A stretch of DNA of 64,000 nt from Phanerochaete sordida. Taxonomy: Eukaryota; Basidiomycota; Agaricomycetes; Polyporales; Phanerochaetaceae. Each line of letters begins with the position of its first letter. The first letter of the stretch is position 1. Shown here piece by piece: positions 1 through 11,929 of the stretch. The position numbers were made by a program, and so were the translations under genes. A model generated the notes under the pieces. The model did no database searches. It saw nothing but the letters and a program-made list of their open reading frames with translations, and had not been told where the DNA came from. The DNA lies in contig BPQB01000008.1 in assembly GCA_019973155.2 (NCBI GenBank), positions 62,001 through 126,000 of the forward strand. The letters are read 5' to 3'.

Positions 1-838
1 CCACAAGACTACCGTAGTAGTAAGCAAACGTCTCCTGCAACTCGTTGTAGAATACACTGATGCACATACCCGTACAGTTTCAACGCAGAAAGGGCGCCTT
101 CGACGATGAGGACGACTTCTGAATATACATCCCTGAACGAAGAACACGTACCGCATATCCCTCGTTCAACGTCATACCGCCTTCCACAGTCTGACCTGCT
201 AACTACGCACGCTCTCATCATGTATTCTCACCAAGGAAGAAATCTAATCATCCGTCGGCAAATGCTCGCGCTGAAAGCGCGCTGCGCTCCGAGTGCCTCT
301 ATATCAGGGTTGACCATGACGGTCGATGGCAGTCGGCGTGCCACTCAACCTTTCCGCCTTCTGTGCTGCGACCCGAATGACAGAGCAAGGTGCGATTTTA
401 CAACATGTACTTCTTGCTCGGCTACTTATTCTCACAAGACGTGTGCGCCGCTGAAGGAATATGCTCCGTGTGACATGCTGCAAGCCGCATGAGACTTGTT
501 TGCTACCTACTGCAGGACAGTCAAACGAACCTGGACTTGGCTACACGCCGTACTTCGCATGCTGATATGCTAGCGCGCCGATAAAGGCCTAATACGTGTG
601 ACGTCGACGGTGAGCTGACGGCAACGAGGCATCTCAGCTGACGTCCAGCCCAAAAGGTACAACGAATCTTCCCGCGGTCTCACTTTTGGTTCCCAGCCGT
701 CTCCTGACGGGTGAGTCAGTTTGCTATGTACGCGAGCACGGCCCCGATAACCATTTACACTGCCGCCGAAGAGCATGGCATCTAATGATCCCTTTATATG
801 CGCGAGACTGGAGGCATGCCCGTTGTTCTCTGACCACG
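1..838. other. Left-edge intergenic region
   Basis: I see no convincing gene here. A 128-codon open frame at 106-492 (+) has no recognisable motif and no codon pattern that separates it from the other frames. A TATA-like stretch (tttatatg) near 791 lies about 45 nt before the chosen start of the next gene and probably belongs to that promoter. Confidence 0.5.
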
Positions 839-2167
839 ATGTGCTGCCCCCTCTCGCGCACGGAGACTGCCTCGTCAGCGGCTCCTTCTGCGGTCTCTGA
901 GCTCCATAACAATGAACAACGCAGTCCCGAGAACGACGCACGCGCAGAAGACCTTGCTAGCGCGCTCGAGAAGCTGGACCTGGTCGCGTCGCTAGGACGA
1001 GGCTACCGCGTGGGCTCCTCAAGGCCGGCCAGCGACGCGTCCCCGCCCTCCCCTCGTGCCCACCGCGTTCCTTACACACCAAAGTCGCGCGTCGATGATA
1101 GCGACGACGACGAGGAAACCCCTACACCGAGCCGTACGCGCACAGCAACGAGTGCTACGCCACCGGCGTCCCCAGCCCGCAGGCGCTCAGCGCCTCCGCA
1201 GCCAGAGGAGTCGGCCTCGTATGCGCCGCATGCAACCAGGGCGCCGCCCGCCACACGTACTGTACCGCAGAGCGCGCCTGTGGGAGGCAAGGCGAGCGGC
1301 GCTGTGGTATGCGGCGCGATCTGCCCGACCGGAGTCCCGTGTCGAAACAAGACCGCCACGGGGCCATTCTGCTACAGGCACCGTGGCCAGTCGGCTGCGG
1401 CTCCGACCGTCGAGCGGGTTCCCAACGTATACATGAACCGTAGGTCGCGTTTATTGAAGCTCGTTGGCGGAGTTGTTGAATCTTTTACGCGGTGTGCAGG
1501 GTTGCCTCTCGCGTGGCTGTCGCCCCAGGCTTGGAACCGAGTCGCGGTCGAGTTCACAGCACCGCCTAACCCGAGAGATGGACCGGGCTTTATATATATC
1601 GCCCATCTGGAAGGTGCGATCTAGCGTGTCTCTTCGTCACGCTCATGTCTCTAACGCACGCGGAGCAGGAGCGATCCCCAAGAACGAGCTGCATCTCAAG
1701 CTCGGACGCACCGTGAACATCTACAAGCGGCTGAAGGAGTGGGAGCGTCACTGTCCCGCGTGCCACCGGGCGATCGTCTACGGCTCCAGGACGCTGTGCT
1801 ACAAACGCCTCGAGAAGATCATGCTCATCATCCTCCAGGATCTTGTGGATAGCCAGGCATACCGCCTTCCAGGCTTTCCGCGCGTCGAGCCGCCGATACG
1901 GAGCCGCGACTACTTCGGCCAGACGCTGACGAAACCCGTGAACGAGGTCTGCCAGGGTTGTGAGTAACCTCTACGCGTGCGTGACGATGGGTGCTGACAT
2001 CTGCTGAAGGCAACACCATCCACATCGAGCAGTTCAAGTTTAACGTGCTGCTGCCGGGCGGGAAAAAGCTGAACAAGGAGCGTATTCATAGCTATGTGCG
2101 GCAGCTGTGCGAGGATATTCGTCACCACTTGGACGAGCACTGCGCACCGGACAGCGAGGAAGATTGA
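839..2167 (+). CDS. T5orf172 (DUF1766, GIY-YIG-like) domain protein
   Basis: Three exons fit: 839-1613, 1669-1959 and 2010-2167, each bounded by GT-AG and joined in frame. The N-terminal third is low-complexity and rich in Ser, Pro and Ala. Next comes a Cys/His cluster (CGAICPTGVPC ... CYRH) that could bind zinc. The C-terminal half reads GFIYIAHLEG, then LHLKLGRTVNIYKRLKEW, CPAC, RLEKIMLIILQDL and a final C-x2-C segment. This order is typical of T5orf172 domains, which are related to GIY-YIG nucleases and are common in basidiomycete genomes. The cellular role of the fungal proteins is unknown to me. ATG 839 was chosen because it follows a TATA-like box; an in-frame ATG at 686 would give a longer, less plausible N-terminus. 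Confidence 0.75.
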
Positions 2168-3049
2168 AATGCCCTCATTCTTTTCTTGACATACCTTTCT
2201 TCAATGTGTAACACTAGTCGATAGTAAATATGCGGAAGACGCGATAATCTAATGCCTCGAACCCGTCCGTGCGCCTGCGGGGACCCCTGGTACCTTCGAT
2301 CGTGGGAACGTAAGCAGATCGCTGTTTCTACGAAATTACCATGGCGTCTTCGCTCAAACTTCGCTTGTTCTCGCCCACACTGCACAGTCAAGAAGGATAT
2401 GCACGCACCTGAATCCAGAGGTATGCTCGCTTTGCCTTTCGCGATGCCGTTTGGATCACTAGAGGGTACGCTGAGCTTGAGTCCAATTACGTGTCAGGCC
2501 CCTAGATACGCCGCCACTAGCACCTGCTGGCAGCCTACCGTGTCCAGGCCTGAGCATCCAGATAAAGCATCACGACCTCCTAAGGAGCATCCACTATGCC
2601 AATTGAAGTACCTACTGATTAGAGTTCTCTGGGCACGCATCGCTCTCAGATACCCGCTTGCATCGTTGCAATCCGCAGCCACCTTTCGAAGTCTTGTCTT
2701 GAAATCCGCCGTAGAGACGAATCTCAGCGGCGTTTCCGTCGAAATAGGATGCAGGCATATAGGTCTACGGAAGTAAACAAAGCAGAAAAGCCCACGGCGT
2801 GCTGTTCTCCGTTCTACAGGACCTACTACCTCCGGACGTCGAAGAAGGCCCTAGTAGATGAGCGCCCATTTCCGTGCAATGCGCATCTGCACGTTCGTCT
2901 GTTGTGTTCCGCGAGTATAAATACCTCGCCTTCCGCGCGATGATGTGTTTTTCTTCGCTTCCATGCATTGACCAGTCAGATAGACATATCTAGAGTAGCT
3001 GTTTCGCGCGTTGCGCTACGCTCAGCCCACGATCCTTACGACCTTCACG
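2168..3049. other. Intergenic region with promoter of the cupredoxin gene
   Basis: A 174-codon frame at 2252-2776 (+) has no recognisable domain and is treated as chance. The right part is the promoter of the following gene: TATAAATA at 2916-2923, followed by a C/T-rich leader. Confidence 0.5.
2916..2923 (+). promoter_or_regulatory. TATA box of the cupredoxin gene
   Basis: A perfect TATAAATA lies 127 nt upstream of ATG 3050, a normal distance for a fungal gene with a short 5' leader. Confidence 0.6.
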
Positions 3050-4485
3050 ATGGCGTCCAACATATTCCCCCATTTGTACTCATTTCTTGTCTTGACAGCG
3101 ACTCTGCAGGTTGCCCAATGTGCAGAGTTCCAAGTGATGGTCGGAGCATCTGGACTCTTGCAGTTTGACCCACCAACAGTGGTGAGTGCTCATGCCTCGT
3201 GTCTTCACTTTCTTCGTCTCAATAGAAACCCAAGGACGCCTCCGTTGGAGACGTAGTGACCTTCATCTTCCAACAAGGCAACCACAGCGTCACACAATCC
3301 ACCTTCCAGAGCCCCTGTGAGATGTCGCCCGACGGCTTCGACACTGGCTTGTGAGCCTCATGTTCGCGCGCCTATTACGTCATTCGCGCCCTGACGCATC
3401 CCACGCAGTCTGCCTGTCACGGACAGCAATGCCGTGCCCGCCGCGCAGTATAACGTCAGCAGCACCGACCCCGTCTGGGTGTACTGCCGCCAGCCGGGGC
3501 ACTGCGAGCAGGGCATGGTCTTCGCCATCAATCCCGGAGACCAGTTCGCCGCGTTCGTCTCGGCCGCGACGGGCGGTGCCCTCAGCAGTTCCGCGCCTCC
3601 GGCCCCGCCTCCATCGAGCACGAGCGCACCACCAGCGTCCTCTTCGCCCCCGTCCTCTTCACCCGAGGCAGCGTCCTCTTCGTCTGCGCCCGCGTCTACT
3701 TCGCAGAGCCAGGGTCAGCAGAGTACCGAGCCTGCGGCCGCGCCGACGACGATCTCCGCGCCTTCTCCCCCCGAGACGATCAGTTCTGCCTCGTCTTCTG
3801 TGGCGTTATCGAGCGCCGTGCCGTCATCCACGAGTTCTGCAGCATCAGCAGCTTCTCCGTCCAACTATGTTGTCATTGTCGGCGGAAGCAGTCTCGCGTT
3901 CACACCGGCAAACATCACGGTACAGGTCGGCGACAGCGTCACGTTCCAGTTTCACCAGAAGAACCACACCGCGACGCAGAGCACGTTCGCTGCGCCGTGT
4001 GTCGGCCTCACGGATTCGAGCACGAGCGGACAGATAGGGTTCGACTCAGGGTTGTGAGTCTCAATGATGCAGATCGCTTGCGATCCTGTGCTAATCGCTG
4101 TGTGCACAGCATGCCTGTCGCTGACAACGCGACGTTGTACCCAACATTTACCATCACAATCAACGACGTGGGCATGTTTTCTGCGTACATCTTATGTCTT
4201 TCCTGACACATTCGGCCTGTGCAGACCTCCCCGATCTGGGCCTACTGCAAAACTGGCGACCACTGCGGTCTGGGCATGGTCTTCGCGATCAACGCTCCCT
4301 CGTCGGGCTCGGATACCTTCGCTGCGTTTCAAGCACGCGCGAAAGAACTTAACGGGACATCCCCATTTAATGCTACCACCGTCTCGTCAGCATCGTGCCC
4401 CAAGAGTGGCAGCTGGTCGACCAGGCAGTATGCAGGTGCTACCGCCGCGACTGTTGTCACGATGATTGTCGGGCTCACGATCTAA
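3050..4485 (+). CDS. Secreted GPI-anchored double-cupredoxin protein
   Basis: The first exon encodes a signal peptide (MASNIFPHLYSFLVLTATLQ, cleavage near AQCAE). After splicing there are two cupredoxin-like domains. Domain 1 has NHSVTQSTF, WVYC, GHC and GMVFAIN, so the His, Cys, His and Met copper ligands are present. A long Ser/Pro/Ala-rich linker follows. Domain 2 repeats the pattern with NHTATQSTF, IWAYC, DHC and GMVFAIN. The C-terminus is a hydrophobic GPI-type tail (ATAATVVTMIVGLTI). At least four introns fit (for example 3181-3226 and the one after the domain 1 VGDVVTF...DTG segment). Proteins of this type are common cell-surface or extracellular proteins in basidiomycetes. Their copper use is inferred, and their role in the wall or in redox chemistry is not established. 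Confidence 0.85.
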
Positions 4486-4922
4486 TTGCGCATTTATACG
4501 CTTCGACACGGATTATTTACAGCCTGGACAGTCATTTATGGACATATCTGTCGGGAATCTGTTGCTCATATGTTTGTTTAGTGCAGACGGTATCGTTCGG
4601 AAGCCAACGGCGACTATACCCTGACGAGCTTCCGCGTCCGCCTACTTCCTAGATCTGGGTTCGTCTCCTATATATCTGTTGATGTCTAGCACAACTCTCG
4701 TCGTAACCTTCCATAAATCGTGGTCAAGCGCATCCAACCTGCGACTCACTCTGGATCGGGGGATCACCGTTCGGGTGACCTCCTTACGAGAATTTCCCAG
4801 CGCGGTAATTGTTTGGCTCGCCCAAATACTCGCCCCCCACGTGCCCTCGCTAACTCAAAGTTCCCCGCCTCGCTGCGACGAGACCTCTGCTTGAACTCGA
4901 ACGTCGTCAATGTCGCTGGACG
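4486..4922. other. Intergenic region between cupredoxin and unknown gene
   Basis: The short open frames on both strands have no recognisable similarity. The stretch probably holds the 3' UTR of the left gene and the promoter of the right one. Confidence 0.4.
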
Positions 4923-6151
4923 ATGTCGGAGTACTGTAGCGAACCCTTCATGGTGGTAAGTACTTGGAAGACTCCGCGAGTTGATGCTGAAGCTGCACAA
5001 GGACGAGGATCGACGGTTCGCGTATGCTGCGGAAATCGAGAATATCTACGGCGTCACAATGCTGCCGCAGGCTGCTGTCAGCGGGGCGTGGCAAATCGTC
5101 GATATGCTGCGCACGCCAGTTATCCAGCAATATATCTTGCAAAATATTCCTGTGCGTACATCACTGCGTAGTCCTGTAGTATTCTTCGCCTGCTCATCAT
5201 CTTCCCATATCAGAAAGCCGACGCGTCTATCCAAGCCGACTCTGATGACGCGCCCACGAAAGAGGCATACACCGCGCTCTACGTCGAGCTGCAAGAGCTG
5301 AAAACCCGCGAGATCTGCTGGCAGGTCGAGAAAGCGAAGTTACAGCTAGAGGTCTGCACGCTGAAGCGCGAGATAGAGAGCATGGGTGCGCGCTCAGAGT
5401 CGGTGCGCACCATGTCCTCCGAGAGGACACGCGCGGATAGCCCTATGCACAAGGGAAGCCTCGGGCCGCTGCTTCCTCATAGTTCCATTCCGCTGACGGA
5501 TGATGTGGACAAGGAGCTTGTGAGTAACGATAGCTTATATACACAAAACAAGACTTATTCACCTTTCAGTTGCGTCTGAACGACGAGCCTTTCAATATGA
5601 ACTTTCACCCGGAGTTCCCCTCCTTCGACGATCCGTCCACCAGCACCCTGAGCGATCTCATTCCTCAGGATTCGCCTGGAGCGATCCCGATCACTTTCAC
5701 CAATGCCGAAGGTGGAGTACTACACGTTGAGGACCTAGCTGTCCCTCAGCGAGACGTTGAGAGCTTTGCCATCCCCCAACGAGCCGAATCGCACATCGAC
5801 TGGACCGATAAGACAAGCTCAACCCCGGATCCCCATTCATCCTCTCCTCCGCTGCCCTCGTCGTCCCCAGAACCCGAGGATAACGATGACATGCTCGGGC
5901 CTTCCGCTGCCGCCGAGATGGATGTCGACGTCGATTTCGAGGACGCCCTCCTCTCAAGCGGGAGGTCCTCGCCTCGGGACGAATTCGGGATTCCACTTCC
6001 CCGGAACATCTTCGAGTTCGAAATACGCGTTGTGCGCGCCGTCGCGGCCTCATCCGTGCCAGCACTCACCAGGGAAGAGCAAAAGACATGTTTCAGGGAC
6101 ATGCGGGCGGTCTCGGAGTCTGGTGACAGTGACGATGATATGAGTATGTGA
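4923..6151 (+). CDS. Unknown coiled-coil and acidic protein
   Basis: Not recognised. ATG 4923 is followed by 11 codons and a perfect donor (gtaagt). Joining to CTGCAC at 4993 keeps the frame, although the intron would be only about 37 nt; ATG 4984 is the unspliced alternative. Further introns lie after PVIQQYILQNIP (gtgcgtac...atatcag) and after DDVDKEL (gtgagtaac...tttcag). Residues in the middle (EAYTALYVELQELKTREI ... LKREIESM) have heptads expected of a coiled coil. The C-terminal 190 residues are acidic and Ser/Pro-rich with DSDDD at the end, which suggests a disordered, possibly nuclear protein. No catalytic motif is visible. Confidence 0.6.
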
Positions 6152-6435
6152 TCTGCTCCTGATATTCTTGCTTTTTGCTGTCGTATAATTTTGGATCACC
6201 TTTCTTGCTTGTTTGCCTGCTTTCTTGGATTTTGTACATGCTCTGCCAGATCTCCGTGATGCTGCGATTGTAGGAATAGGTTGTCGCATGTTAATTCGTC
6301 GTTATCGTATCCCTCGCATAGTGTTTACTGTCGTGCTTTATGTTGTCCAGTCCTAAATAGATCTCATCAATTCTTGCACGCACATCGACTGGTCCAGATT
6401 ATAGGTTTTGTTGTGGTCTACTAGCGGCAGTGATC

Positions 6436-8990
6436 CTACACCGTGTCTCTGCGAATCTGAACAGGCCGAGTCCTGAATGCGCGTAAATACTGCCTGGAGT
6501 ACCGACTTCTGGTCATGGCATCCTTACCAGTGATGTAGATGACATGTGTGTTCCGGTGCCCAATATCCATACGTGAGACTCTCTTTTCTTCTTTCTTGTC
6601 CATCAACAGCACAGCCCACTTCAGCCCTTCGCGCGCCGATATACCGTTGCCGATGTCTCGCTCTCCCACAACCTCTATGGCCACCCACCACTTCCGCCAG
6701 CGTTCGAACCATTTTGAGTAGAAGCCGAGCAACATGTAGTCCACCCCGGGTATGAGCACACCGTGCATGCCCTCGAATCGTAGGACAGCGCGGAGCGAGC
6801 CGTGTTCGTCGAGGTGCTCCATCTCTACGTGCTTCTGCTTGCCGTCGTCAGAGCCTCTGCGAGACATCGCTCTGAGGACGCGACATGGTCCAATGGCGCT
6901 GCCGCGCTGACAGTACTCGCCCGGACCGACGGTGTACAGCTCGTTGCCGTCGAGCAAGTGCAGCAGCTCCCTGTCGCCCTGCTCCCCTTCGTGCTTCTCC
7001 TTCCGGACGTCCAGGTCGGAGAAGGGGAACTTCGGGCTGTCCTTGAGGAAGCGCTTCCACGAGACGAAGAGCGCGAACGGCCGGTCGACGGCGTACTGCA
7101 CGAAGATGTCCGCGCGGAGCCACGCCGGGAGGTGCTTGATCCGGATCGCCCACGTCGTCTCGACCGAGAGCGTCTCGACGTACAGCGGGAGCGTCTCGCA
7201 GCCGAGCATGTGCGCGAGGCCGTTGATGCGGTCGTGCTCCGTGCCGCAGTGGCGCGCGCGCACGTCCGTCATGAGGCGGATCGCCTGCCGCTCGTTCTGC
7301 GCGCACGCGGCGATCCAGCGCACCTCGGCGAAGAACGCGTGCGCGCCGGGCGGCACCGCGCCCGTGAGCCCGCCCGGCAGCCAGCTGTGGCTCGTCTCCT
7401 GCACGGTCCACACGCGGTGCGCCCAGTGCCGCTCCGAGTTCAGGCTCGCGGGGGACACGTCGAACGCGAGCCCGAGACCGTTGAAGTACGTCACGCACGG
7501 CACCTCGTCGAGCGGCTGGTCCTTGCTCCCGACGTACTTGCCCTGCATTCCGAGCACGGCGGCCTCGGGCGCTGTGTGCCACTCCATGGACGTCAGTGCC
7601 TGCCGCTGGTAGATGGCACCGATCGTCGGCAGGTCGGTGGCCCACTCGTTCACCCGCAGCTGCTCCAGTGGGCCTGAGTCTGGTCCGAAGGCCTCTTGCC
7701 GCAGGCAGAGCACGTCGAGCCAGACGTACTGTGCTCCCATGTTCAGCAGCTCTACGCGGATGTGCGCTAGGCTTGTTCGAGCCGGTATTGGCACCAACCA
7801 CTCTTCGCCATTGATCTTCGTGCGAACGGTGATCCTGTGCTTCGGATCAACCCACCCGTGCGAGATACACCAGACCACCGGTGGAATGTAACCAGCGGGT
7901 TTATTGGGCCACCGTGGCAAGGTGTGGAAGTGAAGGACGCGGTTGCTGAACAGGTCCCATACGCGTCTGGGCGGAAGGCGCGCATCCGTGATGCAAAAGT
8001 CGCGGATCGCATTGTCCCACTGCGCCCGGAGCTCCTGTCGGCGCGCCTTCATCAGGCCGAGCAGGTTGGTAAACGAGATACCAGCTTGGAGGAACCACCA
8101 CGGGCGCAGAGTTCCATATGCCTCACCGAAGTCGTGTGAGCTAGACAGGACCTGCGCCAGACAATCCTGGAGGCCAGGTGTGTTCGACCGGTATTTCGTG
8201 GCAAGCACCGTGTTGAGCGTCTTGAGGAGCCACCTAGCATCCATCTTACGACTCGGCGTGTCTGCAAGTTCGTCGGGGATGGCCATTGGACCAACGTGCA
8301 CCCACTGCAGAGGGACCTTCGACCGCGGTTCTGGCCTGAGTTCGAAGACCTTCCCAGGGCCCAGGGACGTGAACAGCTCCTTCTCCGGGGCTGCGCGCTG
8401 TTGGGCCATCTTGACCAGACCCCACAGCCGCAGGCGGTCAAGGCTCGGGACAGGTATGAGATCGTTGGGACTTGGCGTGCGCCGCGTCCCTCTTTCGACG
8501 GCCAGGATCTCGACCATGGTAGTCGGTATGCGCTGTTGCACGAAGCGGGGGATGACGAGCGTGGTGTCGCCTGGATCTTCGCGCTCCCAAGGAGCGTCCT
8601 CACAGACGAGCTGGTAACGCGTCCCCTGCAGAACGAAGCGGCGCGTGACCCTCTGACGTTCGTTCAGTCTACTATGAACGATGTCCTAAAAATAAATGAA
8701 GTCAGAAACACATACGAAATGACAACCTGAACAATGAATTTACGGCATGCATGAGAAGCCAGTTCCAACCAAAGCGCATGTCGCCACTTTTCGGAGCAGG
8801 CTGCGGCTGTCAACGCGTCTGCGGTTCGGGAGGCAGGGTGCAGGCTCACTATGGAATGAACAGGCTGCTCATTGCTTGACGCTTCCTCGCCACTGCTTGC
8901 ATCGTTGCTCTGTCGAAATGCCGCGTAGTAGTACCATTGCACTATCAGAGCAAGCAACGTCAGGTCTGACAAATGCCAGCATTTCAGCAT
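6436..8990 (-). CDS. HET-domain protein, copy A
   Basis: A two-exon model fits: 8990-8727, then 8685-6436 after a 41-nt intron, giving about 837 residues. The HET-like core reads VVWCISHGWV, then YVWLDVLCLRQ, then RVWTVQE. These match the three conserved HET (heterokaryon incompatibility) blocks, in a divergent form. The region before the core (LWGLVKMAQQRA, FELRPEP, WVHVGPMAIPDELADTP) is shared with the paralogue at 23046-25310. HET proteins act in non-self recognition and cell death in ascomycetes; most basidiomycete members are untested. The N-terminus is uncertain. A further upstream ATG at 9070 would need a 32-nt intron, so I chose ATG 8990, which opens with a hydrophobic stretch (LTLLALIVQW). 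The gene is one arm of an inverted duplication. Confidence 0.75.
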
Positions 8991-9070
8991 CACTGACTAA
9001 TATCCTGGAGGCCATCCTGGTGAGGGGCAGAGGAGCCGAGGTCTGACACGTAGCTGGCAACGGAAGCCAT

Positions 9071-9565
9071 GTCGTGGTGCGAAGTTGGAGGAGCGTGTCC
9101 CAGGGCGAAAAGTAGCCCCTACGCTGCCGCAGCTCGCCAGTGATATGACGACGGGAACGCGGGCGTCAGCTCCCGAGGACGTCGGGACGCCTGTGCAGAG
9201 CCCACGGGAGACGCAATCTATGAATACGTCGTGTGTCAGCCAAGCGGTGTATAGTCGAATACAGAGGAGCTCTGGCTCACAAATCGTCGTTGCACCGCAT
9301 ATGAGCGCAGCGATGGCCAGCCATGGCGGTACGGCTGACCCTCGCTTATATGGAAGGGCGATCCCAAAGACCGAAGTCTAAGACAGAGGAGACTTCCGCT
9401 GTGGAGAAGCATCAGCTGGAAAGGGTCCTGACGCCTAGAACCTGTGATGCAGCCGTCGTCACCCCTGGCTCCCACAGAACGCTGTCCGCCATGCGCAGCG
9501 TGTGCGAAGTCATCAAATAACCAAAGTAGCAGATCCATACCACGGCATGCGCATATATACACCTC
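9071..9565. other. Spacer between RAD18 and HET copy A
   Basis: No gene is seen. It carries the HET-A upstream region and the RAD18 3' UTR, and has a counterpart in the right arm of the duplication at about 22,290-22,680. Confidence 0.5.
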
Positions 9566-11084
9566 CTAGTCCTCTAAGACCATCACTTCATGGTTTTCTG
9601 CAGACTGTTGCGAGCTGTCTATGCCGTTCTCTGGCGGAACAGGCGACGACTCAGGGGGAAGAGATGTCAATGGCGAGCTGCTTGGGGGCGTCGGACGCTT
9701 CTGTGCTCCTGCTCTCGCGGCCTGGACGAGTTTCGCAAAGGTCGACTTGTTCTCTCTCTGCGCGTGCCCGGTCAATGGTCGCTCAAATGGTCAGCAGATG
9801 AGAGGAACGCACCTGATATTCTTCAGAGTCGATATCCTTGGCATCCACCTTCTTCCGTGTTTTCCTCTTCTCCTCCGCCTCGTCCCACCGCTTCATCTCG
9901 ATCTGCAGCTGCTTAACGGACTTACGCTGCCCTTCCGACGCGTCGAGGTTTGCGTTGTACATGTTCACAAACCTGCCATTCGCTCCAGGACGCCGCATAA
10001 CGTCAAGGCACAGAGGGACGCACCGTGCATGCCGCGCAGCCATCGTCTGCCTGTCTCCCGTCGCAGCCAAGCCATACTCCTCGAGAACGTCGCGTAGCCG
10101 TTTTTGCGTGACGGTATCGTACGCAATCTTGGGCAGTGGCTCGGCCTGCTCCTCAAGCGGGTGCCCGCGCGCTTTGCCCTTGCCCTTCCGCGCCGCGGGC
10201 GCGCCCTGGAAGAGCTGCGACCACTGCTGCTTCTGCTTGCCCTTGTCCTTTGGTAGTGGAGAGCATGGTGATGTCAGACCGGAGGAGGCGGGTGAAGGGC
10301 AGCCGGCGTCGATGTGGTTGTTGATCGTTTTGAGGGGCACGTTCTTGTTACATAATGGGCATAGGACGACGGATGACGCTGAATAATCAGGTCTGTGAGC
10401 TCATGTGTGCAAGTATACGCTGAAAACGCACAGCCAGGCTGGATAGAAGGAGATGACGCCGGTGGTTCTGTGCAGACGTTGAGAGACTGGCACAAGAGGA
10501 AAGCATAGCAGGCGTACCTACCTCCAATCTCAACAATGTCATCGTCCGAATTAGATTCCGAGGTAATCTTCCGCTTCTTGAACTTCGGCTTTTCTGAGTT
10601 CGCAGAGGCTTTGATACGTGCGGCTGCGGCAGCCTCTGCGTCTGCCCGTTCTCTGAGAATCTGCAGGACAAAGGGCCTGTTGCCAACACGTTAGCACACG
10701 AGCGAGCGGAAGCAAATTGACTGGACGCACCTCGCGACGTTCCACGCCTTCACCGCATCCTCCATCGCAGGGTTCTTCCGTATCTGCACCTCGCTGATTT
10801 GGCCTCGGCAGAGCGGACACTCAGGCTTCGTCGCCAGCGCGTCGCGGATGCACTACCAGTCGCGTCAGCGTCCGCCCAAACTTGGAACAGAAGCCAGCCC
10901 AACGCACGTAGGAGCAAAAACAGTGCCCGTGCGTGCAGTTCACCGTCACCGGCGCCTGGAACAGCTCGCGGCACATAGTGCACCGCAGGGCCTCATCGAG
11001 CTGGCGCAGACCGGGGGCGTCCGCGCTGAAGTCGGTCGGGTCAGGGATGTCGGCATCGAGAAATTTACTGGCAGCGTCGCTCAT
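9566..11084 (-). CDS. RAD18: RAD18-type E3 ubiquitin ligase (postreplication repair)
   Basis: Domain order identifies RAD18. A C3HC4 RING is near residues 35-75 (CTMCRELF, CTHGHCFCSYC across a splice, CPLCRG). A RAD18-type UBZ finger follows (CPLCNKNVPLKTINNHIDAGC). Then comes a SAP-like segment (QKRLRDVLEEYGLAATGDRQ, HARFVNMYNANLD) and a Glu/Lys-rich Rad6-binding-like region (QLQIEMKRWDEAEEKRK). The last exon is Ser/Pro-rich. RAD18 with RAD6 monoubiquitinates PCNA at stalled forks. At least five introns fit, for example the one splitting the RING before CIRDAL and one after HAR. The start at 11084 gives MSDAASKFLDADIPD, as usual for the family. A decayed copy of the 3' end lies at 21,893-22,290. 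Confidence 0.92.
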
Positions 11085-11493
11085 GGACCGTAGGCGGATG
11101 GTTTGAGGGACGAGGAGGTGCTTGGGTGCCGACGTCGGCGACGAGAGTGAGGGTAGGAGGCAAGACGCGACTCGTTCGGTGCCGCGCGTGGCGTCTACGC
11201 GCTAATTCGTCGCGGTCACATGTTTACATCGAAATTTCGTCCTTAAATCGTCTCCTTTATTCTTACCTATCCCTACCACCATCGTCGGCTGTGAGAAGCA
11301 TTAAAAATTTACAGAAAGTCATTCTATCTTATTTCCTAACTGAATTCGAATGCCCATGGGAGACTGGTGAATTGTTCAACTTGTACTACCGCCGTACGCG
11401 AGCGTCTCGACATAAGCTGCAGCCTGCAGGTCACCGCGCTCGCCGTTGTCGAGCCGTAGTGCGAGGACATGGTATTGACTGCCAGCTCTGCAG
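11085..11493. other. RAD18 upstream region
   Basis: No gene seen. It contains the RAD18 promoter and ends at the hsp20 relic. Confidence 0.4.
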
Positions 11494-11594
11494 CGCGAAG
11501 AAATTCCGCATGACGTGCTCACCATGACTTTCCCGAGGAACGCGAGGGAACGCGCAGGACTCAGCAGGCACCCAAGAAGGTTACCATCTCGTAA
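11494..11594 (+). pseudogene. hsp20 3'-end relic
   Basis: The conceptual translation gives VLTMTFPRNA, matching VLTVTFPRNA of the intact hsp20 gene at 25,926-26,530. A small insertion then shifts the frame, after which another frame gives APKKVTIS and a stop, matching APKKITIS and stop. A remnant of the splice acceptor (ctctgcag against cttctgcag) lies just before. Only the last exon is recognisable; no upstream hsp20 sequence was found. It lies inside left arm 2 of the duplication. Confidence 0.8.
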
Positions 11595-11929
11595 ACTACA
11601 CTCTGATTAGTACCATACTCATCCATATGATATACATGGCAGAGATAGCTCATGTTTGGAGGATGCGTGATGCGAGCTTGGATTCGTTTGAGCAAAGTAG
11701 AAGCGAATATCGAAGGATAGTAGCATAGGTGACTGGGTTTCGGTAGGAGGCCGTGGCTCGCAAAGCGTATCAAGTGCATCTGTATTACCAGCATGAATAC
11801 AGCATGACTATCAGACGGAGCGGTGAGAACGAGAGCATCGCAGAACGTACAATTTGTCTGTCTCCGGTCTCTCATTATGTAGATATTTTATCAGACTTCG
11901 ATTACGGTATTACGGCCAGTCTTCAAGCT

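Larger units (their letters stand above)
6436..10000 (-). repeat. Inverted segmental duplication, block 1, left arm
   Basis: This arm holds HET copy A, the 0.5-kb spacer and the RAD18 3' end. It matches 21,885-25,310 in reverse orientation. The match covers coding parts, the HET 5' region (SAPHQDGLQD against SVPHQDGPQD in conceptual translation) and the spacer (a gtgagccagag...ctctgta segment in both). Homology fades just past the HET stop codon at one end and within RAD18 at the other. Confidence 0.8.

Noticed and set aside
2252..2776. 174-codon plus-strand frame
   Set aside because: No motif, no TATA or leader before it, and mixed codon use.
6802..7677. 291-codon plus-strand frame
   Set aside because: Antisense shadow of HET copy A.
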